DNA from: Pedobacter deserti | GTDB lineage: Bacteria > Bacteroidota > Bacteroidia > Sphingobacteriales > Sphingobacteriaceae | Length of the DNA stretch: 64,000 nucleotides | Assembly: GCF_024436415.1 (NCBI RefSeq) | Contig: NZ_JAFMZQ010000001.1 | Location: 434,001-498,000 of the forward strand | Direction: 5' to 3' | Part shown: piece by piece, positions 49,532 to 59,064 of the stretch | How the letters are laid out: each line of letters starts with the position of its first letter | Position numbering within the stretch: the stretch's first letter is position 1 | The notes under the pieces: generated by a model | Seen by the model: only the letters and a program-made list of their open reading frames with translations | What the model was told of the DNA's origin: nothing | The model's database searches: none | Translations under genes and position numbers: made by a program

Positions 49532-52348
49532 CTATTTCGACAGATACATTGACTTGTCTTTATAAAGCTTTCTGAAGTATGGGTCTTCCAGATCCTTGAT
49601 AAACCTGATCGCCTCTCCTGTAGATTTCATTTCCGGGCCGAGTTCTTTGGTCACTTCCGGGAACTTATCGAATGAGAATACAGGTTCCTTAATCGCGAAG
49701 CCCTCAAGCTTGCGCTCAATCGTGAAATCCTTCAGTTTATTTACACCAAGCATTACCTTAGCTGCAATATTGATATAAGGCACGTCGTAAGCTTTCGCGA
49801 TGAACGGCACCGTCCTCGATGCACGCGGGTTGGCTTCGATCACATACACTTTGTCGTCTTTTACGGCAAACTGGATATTTAGCAACCCGATTACATTAAG
49901 CGCCTTAGCAATCTTCTTAGAGTAAGTCTCCATATCGCTGATCACCTTGTCCGACAAACTGAACGGGGGCAATACCGCACTTGAGTCGCCCGAGTGAATA
50001 CCCGCAGGCTCAATGTGCTCCATCAAGCCGACAATATGTACATCTTCCCCGTCACAAATTGAATCAGACTCAGTCTCCTCAGCACGATCCAGGAAGTGGT
50101 CGATAAGCACCCTGTTTCCAGGAAGGTCGCCCAGTAATTTAACCACCGCTTTCTCAAGATCCTCGTCGTTGATTACAATGCTCATGCCCTGGCCGCCAAG
50201 CACGTAACTAGGACGTACCAGCACCGGGTAACCTACTTCGTTGGCCACCTTAATAGCCTCTTCTGCATTTTCAGCAACCCCATATTTCGGATAAGGAATA
50301 TCCAGCTCTTTCAACAGATCAGAAAACCGTCCTCTGTCCTCAGCAACATCCATGTCTTCATAAGAAGTTCCGATGATACGGATGCCTTTGGCATGAAGCT
50401 TCTCCGCCATTTTCAGCGCGGTCTGTCCGCCAAGCTGAACAATAACGCCCTCAGGTTTCTCCAGGTCAATGATCTCACGCACATGCTCCCAGAACACAGG
50501 CTCAAAGTATAGCTTATCCGCCATATTGAAGTCGGTAGAAACCGTTTCCGGGTTACAGTTGATCATGATCGACTCAAATCCGCTTTCTTTGGCTGCAAGC
50601 AATCCATGCACACAGGAGTAATCGAACTCGATACCCTGACCTATCCGGTTAGGACCCGAGCCGAGTACAATGACCTTCTTCCTGTCGGATGGGGTCGACT
50701 CATTTTCTTCCTCAAAAGTCGAGTAATAGTAAGGCGTCTGGGCTGCAAACTCAGCGGCGCAGGTATCAACCATCTTATAAACACGTCTTATTCCAAGCTC
50801 ACGTCTGCGGTCATACACCTCATCTTCGGTAACATTACCCAGCAGATAAGCGATCTGTACGTCGGAGAAACCTTTCTGCTTCAATGTAGCGAAGAAGTCT
50901 CTCGGAATATTATTCAGCGAATAACGCTTCAGCTCTGTTTCAAGCTGCACAAGATCCTGAATCTGGTTCAGGAACCATTTATCGATACGTGTCGCTTTGC
51001 GAACAGACTCCAGCGGCACACCCATGCTCATGGCATCCTTGATCAGGAACAAGCGGTTCCAGCTTGCATGCTCAAGGCCATGCATAATCTCTTCGATGCT
51101 GCGGTTATGGCGGCCGTCGGCACCAAGGCCGGCGCGACCGATCTCGAGACTCTGACAAGCCTTCTGTAAGGCCTCGATGAAGCTCCTGCCGATGGCCATA
51201 ACCTCACCTACCGACTTCATCTGCAGACCAAGCTCCATATTTGCGCCCTTAAACTTGTCAAAGTTCCAGCGCGGCACTTTCACGATCACATAGTCGAGCG
51301 TAGGCTCAAAATAAGCCGACGTCGTTTTAGTGATCTGGTTTTCAATTTCATCCAGGTTATAACCAATAGCCAGCTTTGATGCAATTTTCGCGATCGGGTA
51401 ACCGGTTGCTTTACTTGCAAGAGCTGAAGAACGCGATACACGCGGGTTGATCTCAATGGCGATGATCTCATCATTTTCCGGATTTACGGAGAACTGCACA
51501 TTACATCCACCGGCAAAAGTTCCGATGGCACGCATCATGCGGATCGCCTGGTTACGCATCTCCTGGTAGCAGCGGTCCGATAAAGTCATCGCAGGCGCTA
51601 CAGTGATCGAGTCACCGGTATGAATACCCATAGGGTCGAAGTTCTCGATAGAACAGATGATAATCACGTTATCGTTGCCGTCGCGAAGTAACTCCAGCTC
51701 ATATTCCTTCCAGCCAAGCACAGCCTGTTCTACCAGTACCTCATGGGTAGGAGAGGCTTCCAGACCACGCTTAAGCGCATGATCAAACTCCTCTTTCTTA
51801 TGTACGAAGCCACCGCCCGTACCACCCAGGGTGTACGAAGGACGGATAACCAGCGGGTAACCGATCTCCTGAGCTGCTTCTTTACCTTCCAGGAAAGAGT
51901 TTGCTATTTTTGATTTAGCTACACCCACGCCTATATCCACCATCAGCTGGCGGAAAGCTTCCCGGTTTTCTGTTTTTTCAATCGCGGCAACGTCTACACC
52001 AATTACACGCACACCATGCTTTTCCCATACACCCCGCTCTTCCGCTTCCTTGCACAGGTTAAGCGCGGTCTGTCCGCCCATAGTAGGAAGAACCGCATCA
52101 ATTTTCCGCTCCATCAGGATCTGCTCGATGGAATCCACAGTCAAAGGCCTCAAATAAACATGATCAGCGATCACCTTATCTGTCATGATGGTCGCCGGAT
52201 TCGAATTAATTATCGAAACTTCGATTCCCTCGTCTTTCAGGGAAAGCGCGGCTTGCGATCCCGAATAATCGAACTCACAGGCCTGGCCGATGATGATAGG
52301 TCCTGATCCGATAATCAATACTGAGCGTATGGAGGTGTCTTTAGGCAT
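49532..52348 (-). CDS. carB: carbamoyl-phosphate synthase large subunit without the allosteric domain
   Basis: 938 residues; E. coli CarB has 1073. Makes carbamoyl phosphate for pyrimidines and arginine. Two ATP-grasp halves are complete: GSGPIIIGQACEFDYSG opens the first and GSGPNRIGQGIEFDYSC the second; each has its RPSYxLGG loop and EINPR/EANPR metal site. The C-terminal MGS-like domain of about 135 residues, the site of UMP/ornithine control in E. coli, is absent: the protein ends soon after GPEMKSTGEAIRFI. The frame is intact and a terminator follows, so this is a natural short form. carA is not in the window. A leader of about 100 nt precedes the gene. Confidence 0.94.
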   Translation of the reverse strand: MPKDTSIRSVLIIGSGPIIIGQACEFDYSGSQAALSLKDEGIEVSIINSNPATIMTDKVIADHVYLRPLTVDSIEQILMERKIDAVLPTMGGQTALNLCKEAEERGVWEKHGVRVIGVDVAAIEKTENREAFRQLMVDIGVGVAKSKIANSFLEGKEAAQEIGYPLVIRPSYTLGGTGGGFVHKKEEFDHALKRGLEASPTHEVLVEQAVLGWKEYELELLRDGNDNVIIICSIENFDPMGIHTGDSITVAPAMTLSDRCYQEMRNQAIRMMRAIGTFAGGCNVQFSVNPENDEIIAIEINPRVSRSSALASKATGYPIAKIASKLAIGYNLDEIENQITKTTSAYFEPTLDYVIVKVPRWNFDKFKGANMELGLQMKSVGEVMAIGRSFIEALQKACQSLEIGRAGLGADGRHNRSIEEIMHGLEHASWNRLFLIKDAMSMGVPLESVRKATRIDKWFLNQIQDLVQLETELKRYSLNNIPRDFFATLKQKGFSDVQIAYLLGNVTEDEVYDRRRELGIRRVYKMVDTCAAEFAAQTPYYYSTFEEENESTPSDRKKVIVLGSGPNRIGQGIEFDYSCVHGLLAAKESGFESIMINCNPETVSTDFNMADKLYFEPVFWEHVREIIDLEKPEGVIVQLGGQTALKMAEKLHAKGIRIIGTSYEDMDVAEDRGRFSDLLKELDIPYPKYGVAENAEEAIKVANEVGYPVLVRPSYVLGGQGMSIVINDEDLEKAVVKLLGDLPGNRVLIDHFLDRAEETESDSICDGEDVHIVGLMEHIEPAGIHSGDSSAVLPPFSLSDKVISDMETYSKKIAKALNVIGLLNIQFAVKDDKVYVIEANPRASRTVPFIAKAYDVPYINIAAKVMLGVNKLKDFTIERKLEGFAIKEPVFSFDKFPEVTKELGPEMKSTGEAIRFIKDLEDPYFRKLYKDKSMYLSK

Positions 52349-52434
52349 AAGGCTTAAAAAAGTCTAAACTTATTATAATGTAGTAAAAAATGTAGTTTTG
52401 TGCAGACCGAACAGTCCTGAGATGCGTTGAAATC

Positions 52435-52463
52435 CCCGACTCTTCTGTCGGGATGCAAAGATA
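52435..52463 (-). promoter_or_regulatory. carB -7 element and 5' leader hairpin
   Basis: TATCTTTG on the minus strand (52456-52463) matches TAnnTTTG. Right at the expected start, CCCGAC-loop-GTCGGG (52435-52452) forms a 6-bp stem at the 5' end of a leader of about 100 nt. The rest of 52349-52547 is AT-rich with nothing else I can support. Confidence 0.55.
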
Positions 52464-52547
52464 CATCATTAAGCTGATAAATCGGTTATTTTTTGCAGAT
52501 CAGTTTATAGCAAAAAAGAGACCTTTAATAACACATAACCTGAAGCC

Positions 52548-53069
52548 GTGAAAAAAGCAATTATTCTCCTATGTAGCGCCACCTTCCTTTTAGGATGCGC
52601 AACGGTACAGTCCATCATTAAATCGACTTTTCCCTATACAGCAACGGTTGTCGTGCCGGCAGATACCCCGGCCGGCAAAGTCGTAACGGCCAGCTTCGCC
52701 GCCTCCAGCTTTGACGAGATATTCGGCAACAAAGAAGGCAAAAGCTATGTCCGCGACGTCGTGATGGCCAGCGCAAGGCTTACCGCTGTTAAACCCGGCG
52801 ATCAAAACCTGGGCATATTCCGGTCAGTGAAGTTATACCTCTCTAACGGCGCCGGGTACCAAATTATGGTAGCCTCAAGAAGTGATATTCAGGAGAACAT
52901 AGGCCCGGTACTGGCACTTGATATTGACAACACGAAAATTCTGGACACCTATTTGATGGGCGAAGACCTTCACATCCGGATTGAATATATATTGCGTTCA
53001 AAAAGCGAATCAGATGTAAGTCTCCGGGCGTCACTGGGTTTTGTTGCTGCTCCAAACCCGCAACAATAA
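52548..53069 (+). CDS. lipoprotein of unknown function
   Basis: 173 residues from a GTG start. The lipobox LLGC gives the acylated Cys17. The mature part is beta-rich (YTATVVVPADTPAG, FRSVKLYLSNGAGYQIMVAS, LHIRIEYILRSKS) and may form an immunoglobulin-like or late-embryogenesis-type sandwich. I do not recognise a named family. The stop overlaps the start of the PnuC-type gene by one base (TAATG), so it belongs to the vitamin locus operon and may work with that uptake system, or simply ride with it. Confidence 0.75.
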   Translation: MKKAIILLCSATFLLGCATVQSIIKSTFPYTATVVVPADTPAGKVVTASFAASSFDEIFGNKEGKSYVRDVVMASARLTAVKPGDQNLGIFRSVKLYLSNGAGYQIMVASRSDIQENIGPVLALDIDNTKILDTYLMGEDLHIRIEYILRSKSESDVSLRASLGFVAAPNPQQ

Positions 53070-53683
53070 TGGATTCCATCTCAACATTTCTCCGGCATAT
53101 TGCCGAGCAGTTCGCCTACACCAGCTGGCCCGAGTGGCTGGGCGTCATCACCGGATTTGCCTGCATTTACCTTGCAGCGAAAGAGAAAGTCTTAAGCTGG
53201 CCTGTATCCATCGTCAGCGTACTCACCTATGCCTGGGTGTTTTACGATGCGCGGATGTATGGCGATATGATACTGCAGTTTTACTTCCTGCTTACAGCTT
53301 TTTACGGCTGGTTCTACTGGAACAGAACGACCGAACAGCCGCAAAAGGCCGTGACAAGTCTGCGGCTGCGTGACTGGGTTTTTGCAATTATTTCCGTGAG
53401 CCTGCTTTCTGTACTTCTCGGATTGTTTCTCGACCACTTCACCAATTCAGACGTTCCGTATGCCGATGGTTATTGCACGGCCATGAGTTTCGTTGCCCAA
53501 TACCTGCTCACCAGAAAAGTCCTGCAAAACTGGGTGATGTGGATTATCGTCGACCTCTGTTATATCCCGCTCTACATATACAAAAACCTGAATCTAAGCG
53601 CCGTATTTTATGCTTTCTTAATCGTAATCGCCTTCAAAGGTTATTCAGACTGGAAGAAAACCTATGTCAATCAAACCTCTTAA
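53069..53683 (+). CDS. PnuC-family vitamin permease (PnuC or PnuT)
   Basis: 204 residues with about seven helices. The family pattern is visible in WPEWLGVITGFACIYLAAKE and the Trp-rich FYFLLTAFYGWFYWNR segment. PnuC imports nicotinamide riboside by facilitated diffusion with phosphorylation trapping; a Bacteroidota branch, PnuT, takes up thiamine and is linked to TPP riboswitches. Here both readings are open: a NadR-like kinase overlaps its 3' end by 20 bp, while a TPP riboswitch and a thiamine-type receptor follow. Sequence alone cannot separate PnuC from PnuT for me. Confidence 0.85.
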   Translation: MDSISTFLRHIAEQFAYTSWPEWLGVITGFACIYLAAKEKVLSWPVSIVSVLTYAWVFYDARMYGDMILQFYFLLTAFYGWFYWNRTTEQPQKAVTSLRLRDWVFAIISVSLLSVLLGLFLDHFTNSDVPYADGYCTAMSFVAQYLLTRKVLQNWVMWIIVDLCYIPLYIYKNLNLSAVFYAFLIVIAFKGYSDWKKTYVNQTS

Positions 53684-54212
53684 AATAGCCATAGTAGGCC
53701 CCGAGAGTACGGGGAAGTCGACCATAACCGCCCAACTGGCCCGTCACTACAATAGTCTTTGGGTACCGGAATATGCCAGGTATTACTGCGCCGCCCTCAC
53801 AGCCCCTTGTACGGAACAGGACGAGATCAATATGTTCTACGGACAGCTCGCGCTTGAAGAAGCCATCTCATCGGTAAATACCGGCAAACTCCTGTTCTGC
53901 GATACCACTTTTCTAACCGTGAAGATATGGTGCGATGAAGTCTTCGGCCATACGCCATCTGTAGTCCTAAGCGAGCTGCCACGGCATCCGTACGACCTGT
54001 ACCTGCTCATGGACATTGACTTGCCCTGGACCTACGACCCCCTTCGTGACTTTCCCGATAAACGGGAATACTTCATGAACATCTGGCACCGCGAGCTGCA
54101 AGCATTAGGCGGCAACTATATCGTCGTAAAAGGGATTGAGAACCGTCTTCAAAATGCTGTCGACGCCGTAGATGCCTTTCTGCACAAAGCTGCAAATTAC
54201 TCAGATTTTTGA
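53664..54212 (+). CDS. NadR-like nucleoside kinase domain (AAA_28)
   Basis: 182 residues. P-loop VGPESTGKST (11-20) and WVPEYARYY match the ribosylnicotinamide-kinase domain of NadR. FCDTTFLTVKIWCDE corresponds to the DTD-type acceptor site, and LLMDIDLPWTYDPLRDFPD to the lid region. It would phosphorylate the nucleoside brought in by the overlapping PnuC-type permease, trapping it in the cell. Nicotinamide riboside is the standard substrate; thiamine is possible given the riboswitch just downstream. There is no adenylyltransferase domain as in full NadR. Confidence 0.82.
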   Translation: MSIKPLKIAIVGPESTGKSTITAQLARHYNSLWVPEYARYYCAALTAPCTEQDEINMFYGQLALEEAISSVNTGKLLFCDTTFLTVKIWCDEVFGHTPSVVLSELPRHPYDLYLLMDIDLPWTYDPLRDFPDKREYFMNIWHRELQALGGNYIVVKGIENRLQNAVDAVDAFLHKAANYSDF

Positions 54213-54247
54213 GGAACCAACTAAATTTTTGTAGGTTTACACATCAA

Positions 54248-54353
54248 AAGGGGGTGCCTTGTTTTTCCGAAAACACAAAAACAGGCTGAGATCATACCCA
54301 ATACAACATTATGGTTGTATGCACCTGATCCGGGTAATGCCGGCGTAGGGAGG
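54248..54353 (+). promoter_or_regulatory. TPP riboswitch (THI element)
   Basis: Contains the conserved TPP-aptamer blocks in order: GGGGTGCC (54251-54258), CTGAGAT (54285-54291), a variable P3-type hairpin ATACAAC/GTTGTAT (54301-54320), and ACCTGATCCGGGTAATGCCG continuing to CGTAGGGA (54323-54351). It lies upstream of the TonB receptor start at 54420 with a platform that includes GTAAG-TGCCC-CTTAC. The CCCCTT there can pair with AAGGGG of the aptamer 5' arm, so binding could switch translation or elongation. Confidence 0.93.
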
Positions 54354-54419
54354 AGTTATGAAGTTAACTAATGCTGTAAGTGCCCCTTACTTATGGTGGT
54401 TTAACTAAAAACAAACACA

Positions 54420-56675
54420 TTGAAAAGACTAGCTATTGCACTGATTGTGCTGGCACCGTTTGCGGTAAACGCACAAAGCAAACCTGACTTAAAAAAGCGC
54501 AAAGACTCTGCCGTTGTGCTCAACGAAATCATTATCCAGTCGACCCGCGCCAACGACAAATCGGCCACAACCTACAGGAACCTGAGCAAAACGGAGATCG
54601 AACAGAACAACTTCGGTCAGGATCTGCCCTTCATATTAAATAATACCCCCGGAGTGGTGGTTACCTCCGATGCAGGTGCAGGTGTAGGTTACACAGGCAT
54701 ACGGATCAGGGGCAGCGACGCCAGCAGGGTCAACGTTACCATCAACGGTATTCCGTACAACGACAGCGAAAGCCAGGGAACGTTCTGGGTTAATATGCCC
54801 GACTTTGCATCTTCGGTGGAGAACATACAGATCCAGCGCGGTATCGGGACGTCTACCAACGGCGCAGGTGCTTTCGGCGGAAGCCTCAACATACAGACCA
54901 GCTTGTCGTCTGAACTGCCGTATGCCGAACTAAACAACACCTTCGGTTCGTTCAATACCCTGAAAAATACCGTCAAAGTGGGAACAGGACTGATCAACGA
55001 CAAATTCAGCTTCGACGGCCGCCTGTCCAGGATAAAGTCTGATGGATTCATCGACCGAGCAGCCTCCGATCTGAAGTCCTATTTTCTCTCCGGCGCGTAT
55101 CATGGCAAAAATGACCTTTTGCGGGTCAACGTGTTTGCCGGCTCTGAGCAAACCTACCAGGCCTGGAACGGCGTTCCGGAAGCCAAGCTGCGCAACGATG
55201 CGGCAGGTATACAGGCGTATATCGAAAGAAACTATTTAAGTGAAGCTGATGCGGCCAACCTGCGCAACTCCAGCAATAGAACGTACAATTCCTTTACGTA
55301 CGACGATCAGACCGACAATTACTGGCAAAACCATTATCAGGCCCTGTACGCGCGACAACTGGGCGATAACCTGTCGTTCAACGCAGCCCTGCACTATACT
55401 GATGGAAGGGGCTATTTTGAAGAATTTAAGGCCTCCGCGGGTTTCGACAACTACGGTCTTCCAAACGTTACCGTGGGCGGCACTGAGGTAGAGGAAAGCG
55501 ACCTGGTGCGCCGCCGCTGGCTCGACAATGACTTTTACGGCCTCACCTACGCATTAAATTATCAGCCGGCGTCCAGCCTTAACTTCACCCTTGGCGGGGC
55601 GTACAATGAATACCGCGGCAAGCATTTCGGCGAAATTACCTGGGCGCAGTTCGCTTCTTCCATTCCGGAGAATTTCCATTACTATGATGGAAAAGGCAGT
55701 AAGGATGACTTTAACATCTATGGCAAGGTCAATTTCAGCCCTGTAGAAAAATTGAGCTTGTTTGCCGACCTCCAGTACAGGAACGTAGGGTACCGGATCA
55801 GCGGGACCGATAAGAATCTCAAGACACTTAATTTCGACAACAACTACAACTTCTTTAATCCCAAACTGGGGGCCACAGTGTTCCTGAACGCGCAAAGCAA
55901 CGTGTATGCCTCCTTCAGCAGGGCAAATAAGGAACCCAACCGGGATGATTTCACCAATTTAAAAGCCGGCCTTCCTTTGCCCAAGGCTGAAATACTGAAC
56001 GACGTGGAACTGGGCTACCGCTTTAAAAACGAACGGCTCACTGCCGGGGCAAACCTTTACGGGATGTTTTACAAGGATCAGCTGATCTTTACGGGCGAGA
56101 TCAACGAGTTTTCGGATGCTTACAGGCAGAATGTGGACGACAGCTACAGGATGGGTATCGAACTTGACGCATCATACGTCCTGAGCTCACGTTTCGCCCT
56201 TAATGCGAATGCGGCCTTCAGCCGGAACAAGATCAAAGACTATGTAGACTATGTTCCGGAGTACGACGACAACTTTGACCTTGCCGGCCTGGTGGCTACC
56301 ACGTACGAGCGGCCCGACATCGCCTTCTCGCCAAACACCGTATTATTTGGCGAACTGGTATATAAGCCATTTAAAGGGCTGGCGGCTGCTTGGCAGGCCA
56401 AGTATGTGAGCGATCAGTTTATGGACAACACACAGAATGAGAACAGGAAACTTGATGCCTACCTGGTCAACAATCTGCGTCTGGGCTATGATTTCAAACT
56501 CAGCGGCATTAAGAGTGTTAATATCGGACTGCTGGTCAACAACATCCTGGACGAAAGATACGAAAGCAACGGTTACACCTATAGTTTCCTTTATCAGGGA
56601 CTGACCACTACGGAAAACTTTTACTTCCCGCAGGCAGGAACGAACTTCCTGTTCTCGCTCAACCTCAAATTTTAA
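54420..56675 (+). CDS. TonB-dependent receptor under TPP control
   Basis: 751 residues from a TTG start. Signal peptide MKRLAIALIVLAPFAVNAQ, a plug domain (about 35-150, with NNTPGVVV, GIRIRGSDASRVNVTINGIP and GAGAFGGSLNIQT), then a 22-strand-type barrel ending in a C-terminal Phe (FLFSLNLKF), as outer membrane proteins do. It has no carboxypeptidase-like or SusC extension. The TPP riboswitch directly upstream points to thiamine or a thiamine phosphate as the ligand, in line with the receptor predicted for THI-regulated loci in this phylum. thiE-like gene follows after 4 bp. Confidence 0.92.
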   Translation: MKRLAIALIVLAPFAVNAQSKPDLKKRKDSAVVLNEIIIQSTRANDKSATTYRNLSKTEIEQNNFGQDLPFILNNTPGVVVTSDAGAGVGYTGIRIRGSDASRVNVTINGIPYNDSESQGTFWVNMPDFASSVENIQIQRGIGTSTNGAGAFGGSLNIQTSLSSELPYAELNNTFGSFNTLKNTVKVGTGLINDKFSFDGRLSRIKSDGFIDRAASDLKSYFLSGAYHGKNDLLRVNVFAGSEQTYQAWNGVPEAKLRNDAAGIQAYIERNYLSEADAANLRNSSNRTYNSFTYDDQTDNYWQNHYQALYARQLGDNLSFNAALHYTDGRGYFEEFKASAGFDNYGLPNVTVGGTEVEESDLVRRRWLDNDFYGLTYALNYQPASSLNFTLGGAYNEYRGKHFGEITWAQFASSIPENFHYYDGKGSKDDFNIYGKVNFSPVEKLSLFADLQYRNVGYRISGTDKNLKTLNFDNNYNFFNPKLGATVFLNAQSNVYASFSRANKEPNRDDFTNLKAGLPLPKAEILNDVELGYRFKNERLTAGANLYGMFYKDQLIFTGEINEFSDAYRQNVDDSYRMGIELDASYVLSSRFALNANAAFSRNKIKDYVDYVPEYDDNFDLAGLVATTYERPDIAFSPNTVLFGELVYKPFKGLAAAWQAKYVSDQFMDNTQNENRKLDAYLVNNLRLGYDFKLSGIKSVNIGLLVNNILDERYESNGYTYSFLYQGLTTTENFYFPQAGTNFLFSLNLKF

Positions 56676-56679
56676 CCCT

Positions 56680-57315
56680 ATGAAAAAGTTCATCGAAAAG
56701 CTGCAATTTATTACGCACGACATTGACCACCTGAGCCATCCTGAACAAGCGCGCATAGCCTGCGAAGCAGGGGCGAAATGGATTCAATACCGCTGCCTTA
56801 CAAAGCTGGACGAGGAACTGCTTAACGACATTAATGAAATCGCAGGTCTCTGTGACGATTGGGGCGCTACCCTGATCGTTACAGATCATGTGCACCTCAA
56901 TGGTCTGGCCGATATACAGGGCTTTCATATCGAGGATATGGATGCCGATTTTCGACGTTTGCGCGAAGAGCTCGGCGATGCTGTAACGCTGGGTGGATCG
57001 GCTAGCAGCATTGAGGGCCTGATACGCATCGCCGATGAGGGTGCCGACTATGCAGGTCTGGGCCCTTTTGCAGACACGACCACCAAGCCCAATAATTTTC
57101 CGCTGCTTGGTTTACAGGGATACCGCAAGGCACTGCATAAATTGCAGGAAACTCACCCGGATTTCCCTGTGCTTGCCGTTGGCGGTGTTAGCCTGGAGGA
57201 CGTAGACGAGCTGATGCAGACCGGCATTTTCGGCATCGCAGCCTCAGCTGCCATCAACCAGGCGGAAGACATGCGTTCGGCCTATCTCGACTTCTACTCG
57301 AGGGTTATGAACTAG
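56680..57315 (+). CDS. thiE: thiamine-phosphate synthase-like protein
   Basis: 211 residues, TIM-barrel of ThiE size. AKWIQYRCLTK replaces the usual WVQLRxK, VTDHVHLNGLADIQGFHIED the DRVDLALA...GVHLGQ region, GPFADTTTKPN the GPxxxTxTK phosphate loop, and LAVGGVS the late AIGGI strand. ThiE joins the thiazole and pyrimidine moieties to thiamine phosphate. Several positions are altered, so a related role (TenI-like or salvage) is possible. It is co-transcribed with the receptor under the riboswitch. Its TAG stop overlaps the stop of the convergent ABC gene (CTAG at 57312-57315). Confidence 0.85.
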   Translation: MKKFIEKLQFITHDIDHLSHPEQARIACEAGAKWIQYRCLTKLDEELLNDINEIAGLCDDWGATLIVTDHVHLNGLADIQGFHIEDMDADFRRLREELGDAVTLGGSASSIEGLIRIADEGADYAGLGPFADTTTKPNNFPLLGLQGYRKALHKLQETHPDFPVLAVGGVSLEDVDELMQTGIFGIAASAAINQAEDMRSAYLDFYSRVMN

Positions 57316-59060
57316 GCCTCGGCACGTTCACCGATCTGCTGTCTCCACATGGCATAGTATAAGCCGTTGCGGGCTACGAGCGACTCGTGGTTGCCTTCTT
57401 CAATCACATTACCTTTCTCCAGCACATAAATGCGGTCGGCATGCCTGATGGTCGAAAGCCTGTGCGCAATCAATATAGTGATGTGGTTGGCGATATCGGA
57501 AACCTCACGGATGGTTGCGGTAATCTCTTCTTCGGTCAGCGAATCCAGTGATGAGGTTGCTTCATCAAACACCAGAATATCAGGCTTGCGCAACAAGGCA
57601 CGTGCAATCGACAAGCGTTGCTTTTCACCACCGGAAACCTTTACACCACCTTCGCCTATCAACGTATCCAATCCCTTATCTGCCCGCGCAAGCAGGTTCT
57701 GGCAAGCCGCCTGATGCAGCACGCGCATGCACTCCTCGTCTGTCGCGTCGGGTCTTACAAACTGGAGGTTCTCCCGTATTGTTCCGGAAAATAACTGCGT
57801 ATCCTGGGTTACAAAACCGATCTTCTCACGAAGTGCATCCAGATCAATGTCTTTACTGGTGATGCCATTATAACGGATATCGCCTACCTTCGGCTGGTAA
57901 AGGCCTACGAGGAGTTTTACCAGCGTGGTCTTACCCGATCCTGACGGACCAACGAAAGCAATGGTTTCGCCTATTTTCGTCTCAAAATTGATGCTGTTCA
58001 GTGCGTTTGTGGTGGCCGACTGATGCTTGAAGCTTACCGCATCAAACTCCAGCGTCCTGATCTGGTCGACCGTAACCGGGCGCTCAGGCTTTTTATCCTT
58101 CGGTATCGACATGATCCGTTCGAAGTTGTTGAGCGACACCTCTGTTTCGCGGTATATATTGATAATATTGCCGAGTTCCTGCAGCGGACCAAAAATAAAG
58201 AACGAATAGATGAACAGCGAGAAGAACTCACCCACCGTAATGCGGCCTGCAAAGATCAGATACATCATCAGGAAGAGCAGACCGTTACGAAGCAGGTTTA
58301 CAAACGTACCCTGAATAAAGCTCAAACTGCGGATGTATTTAACTTTCTTAAGCTCCAGGCCCAATATCTTCGTTGTGGTCGCGTTCAGCCTGTTGATCTC
58401 CTGATTGGCCAGGCCAAGGCTCTTTACGAGCTCTATGTTGCGCAGCGACTCGGTCGTTGAGCCCGCCAGCGCTGTAGTTTCTGCAACAATGTTCTTCTGC
58501 ACCTTTTTGATGCGCTTACTTAAGAAAGAACTCAGAAAACCCAGCAATGGAATAGACGAAAAGTAAACGACGGCAATCACCCAATACACCGATATCGCGT
58601 AGACCGTTACAAAGATGATCCCGATAATGCTGGTAAACAGTACATTGATCACCGCCTGAACCAGCTTTTCCGTATCTATGCGAACCTTTTGCAATACCCC
58701 AAGCGTTTCACCGCTCCGCTGGTCCTCAAACACCTGATAAGGAAGTTCAAGCGAGTGCGCCAGTCCGTCGGAGTAAATCTTAGCCCCTAAACGCTGCGTG
58801 ATCACGTTCACATAATAGTCCTGGAAGTTCTTGGCAATACGCGAAACCATAGCCGCCCCCATCGCAAGAAGGATAAGCACGCCCGCCCCCTTGATGAATT
58901 CGTCGGTAGAATACTCCTTATAATTGGTTACATATTTGTCAATGATCAGCCTGAACACATATGGATCCAGAAAGGAGAATATCTGATTTACTGCAGCCAA
59001 AAAAAGGGCTAATAATATTAACCCTTTATAGTTTTTAAGATAACTGTATAAAATTTTCAT
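57312..59060 (-). CDS. ABC exporter, fused permease and ATPase
   Basis: 582 residues: six helices (to about 310) then an ATPase domain. Walker A GPSGSGKTT (371-379), signature VSGGEKQR (475-482) and Walker B LVFDEA with Asp499-Glu500 are intact. It is of the MsbA/BmrA/LmrA half-transporter type and would act as a homodimer in the inner membrane; substrate lipid, peptide or drug is unknown. It lies 4 bp after frr at the end of pyrH-frr-ABC, an unusual partner for translation genes. It shares its last four bases with the convergent thiE-like gene. Confidence 0.88.
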   Translation of the reverse strand: MKILYSYLKNYKGLILLALFLAAVNQIFSFLDPYVFRLIIDKYVTNYKEYSTDEFIKGAGVLILLAMGAAMVSRIAKNFQDYYVNVITQRLGAKIYSDGLAHSLELPYQVFEDQRSGETLGVLQKVRIDTEKLVQAVINVLFTSIIGIIFVTVYAISVYWVIAVVYFSSIPLLGFLSSFLSKRIKKVQKNIVAETTALAGSTTESLRNIELVKSLGLANQEINRLNATTTKILGLELKKVKYIRSLSFIQGTFVNLLRNGLLFLMMYLIFAGRITVGEFFSLFIYSFFIFGPLQELGNIINIYRETEVSLNNFERIMSIPKDKKPERPVTVDQIRTLEFDAVSFKHQSATTNALNSINFETKIGETIAFVGPSGSGKTTLVKLLVGLYQPKVGDIRYNGITSKDIDLDALREKIGFVTQDTQLFSGTIRENLQFVRPDATDEECMRVLHQAACQNLLARADKGLDTLIGEGGVKVSGGEKQRLSIARALLRKPDILVFDEATSSLDSLTEEEITATIREVSDIANHITILIAHRLSTIRHADRIYVLEKGNVIEEGNHESLVARNGLYYAMWRQQIGERAEA

Positions 59061-59064
59061 CTGG

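Noticed and set aside
50606..51169. 187-codon plus-strand frame inside carB
   Set aside because: Opposite the conserved middle of CarB; no own promoter or plausible protein composition.
49532..52348. carB as a truncated pseudogene
   Set aside because: Both ATP-grasp halves are intact, the frame is open throughout, and a normal terminator follows; a natural short form is more likely.
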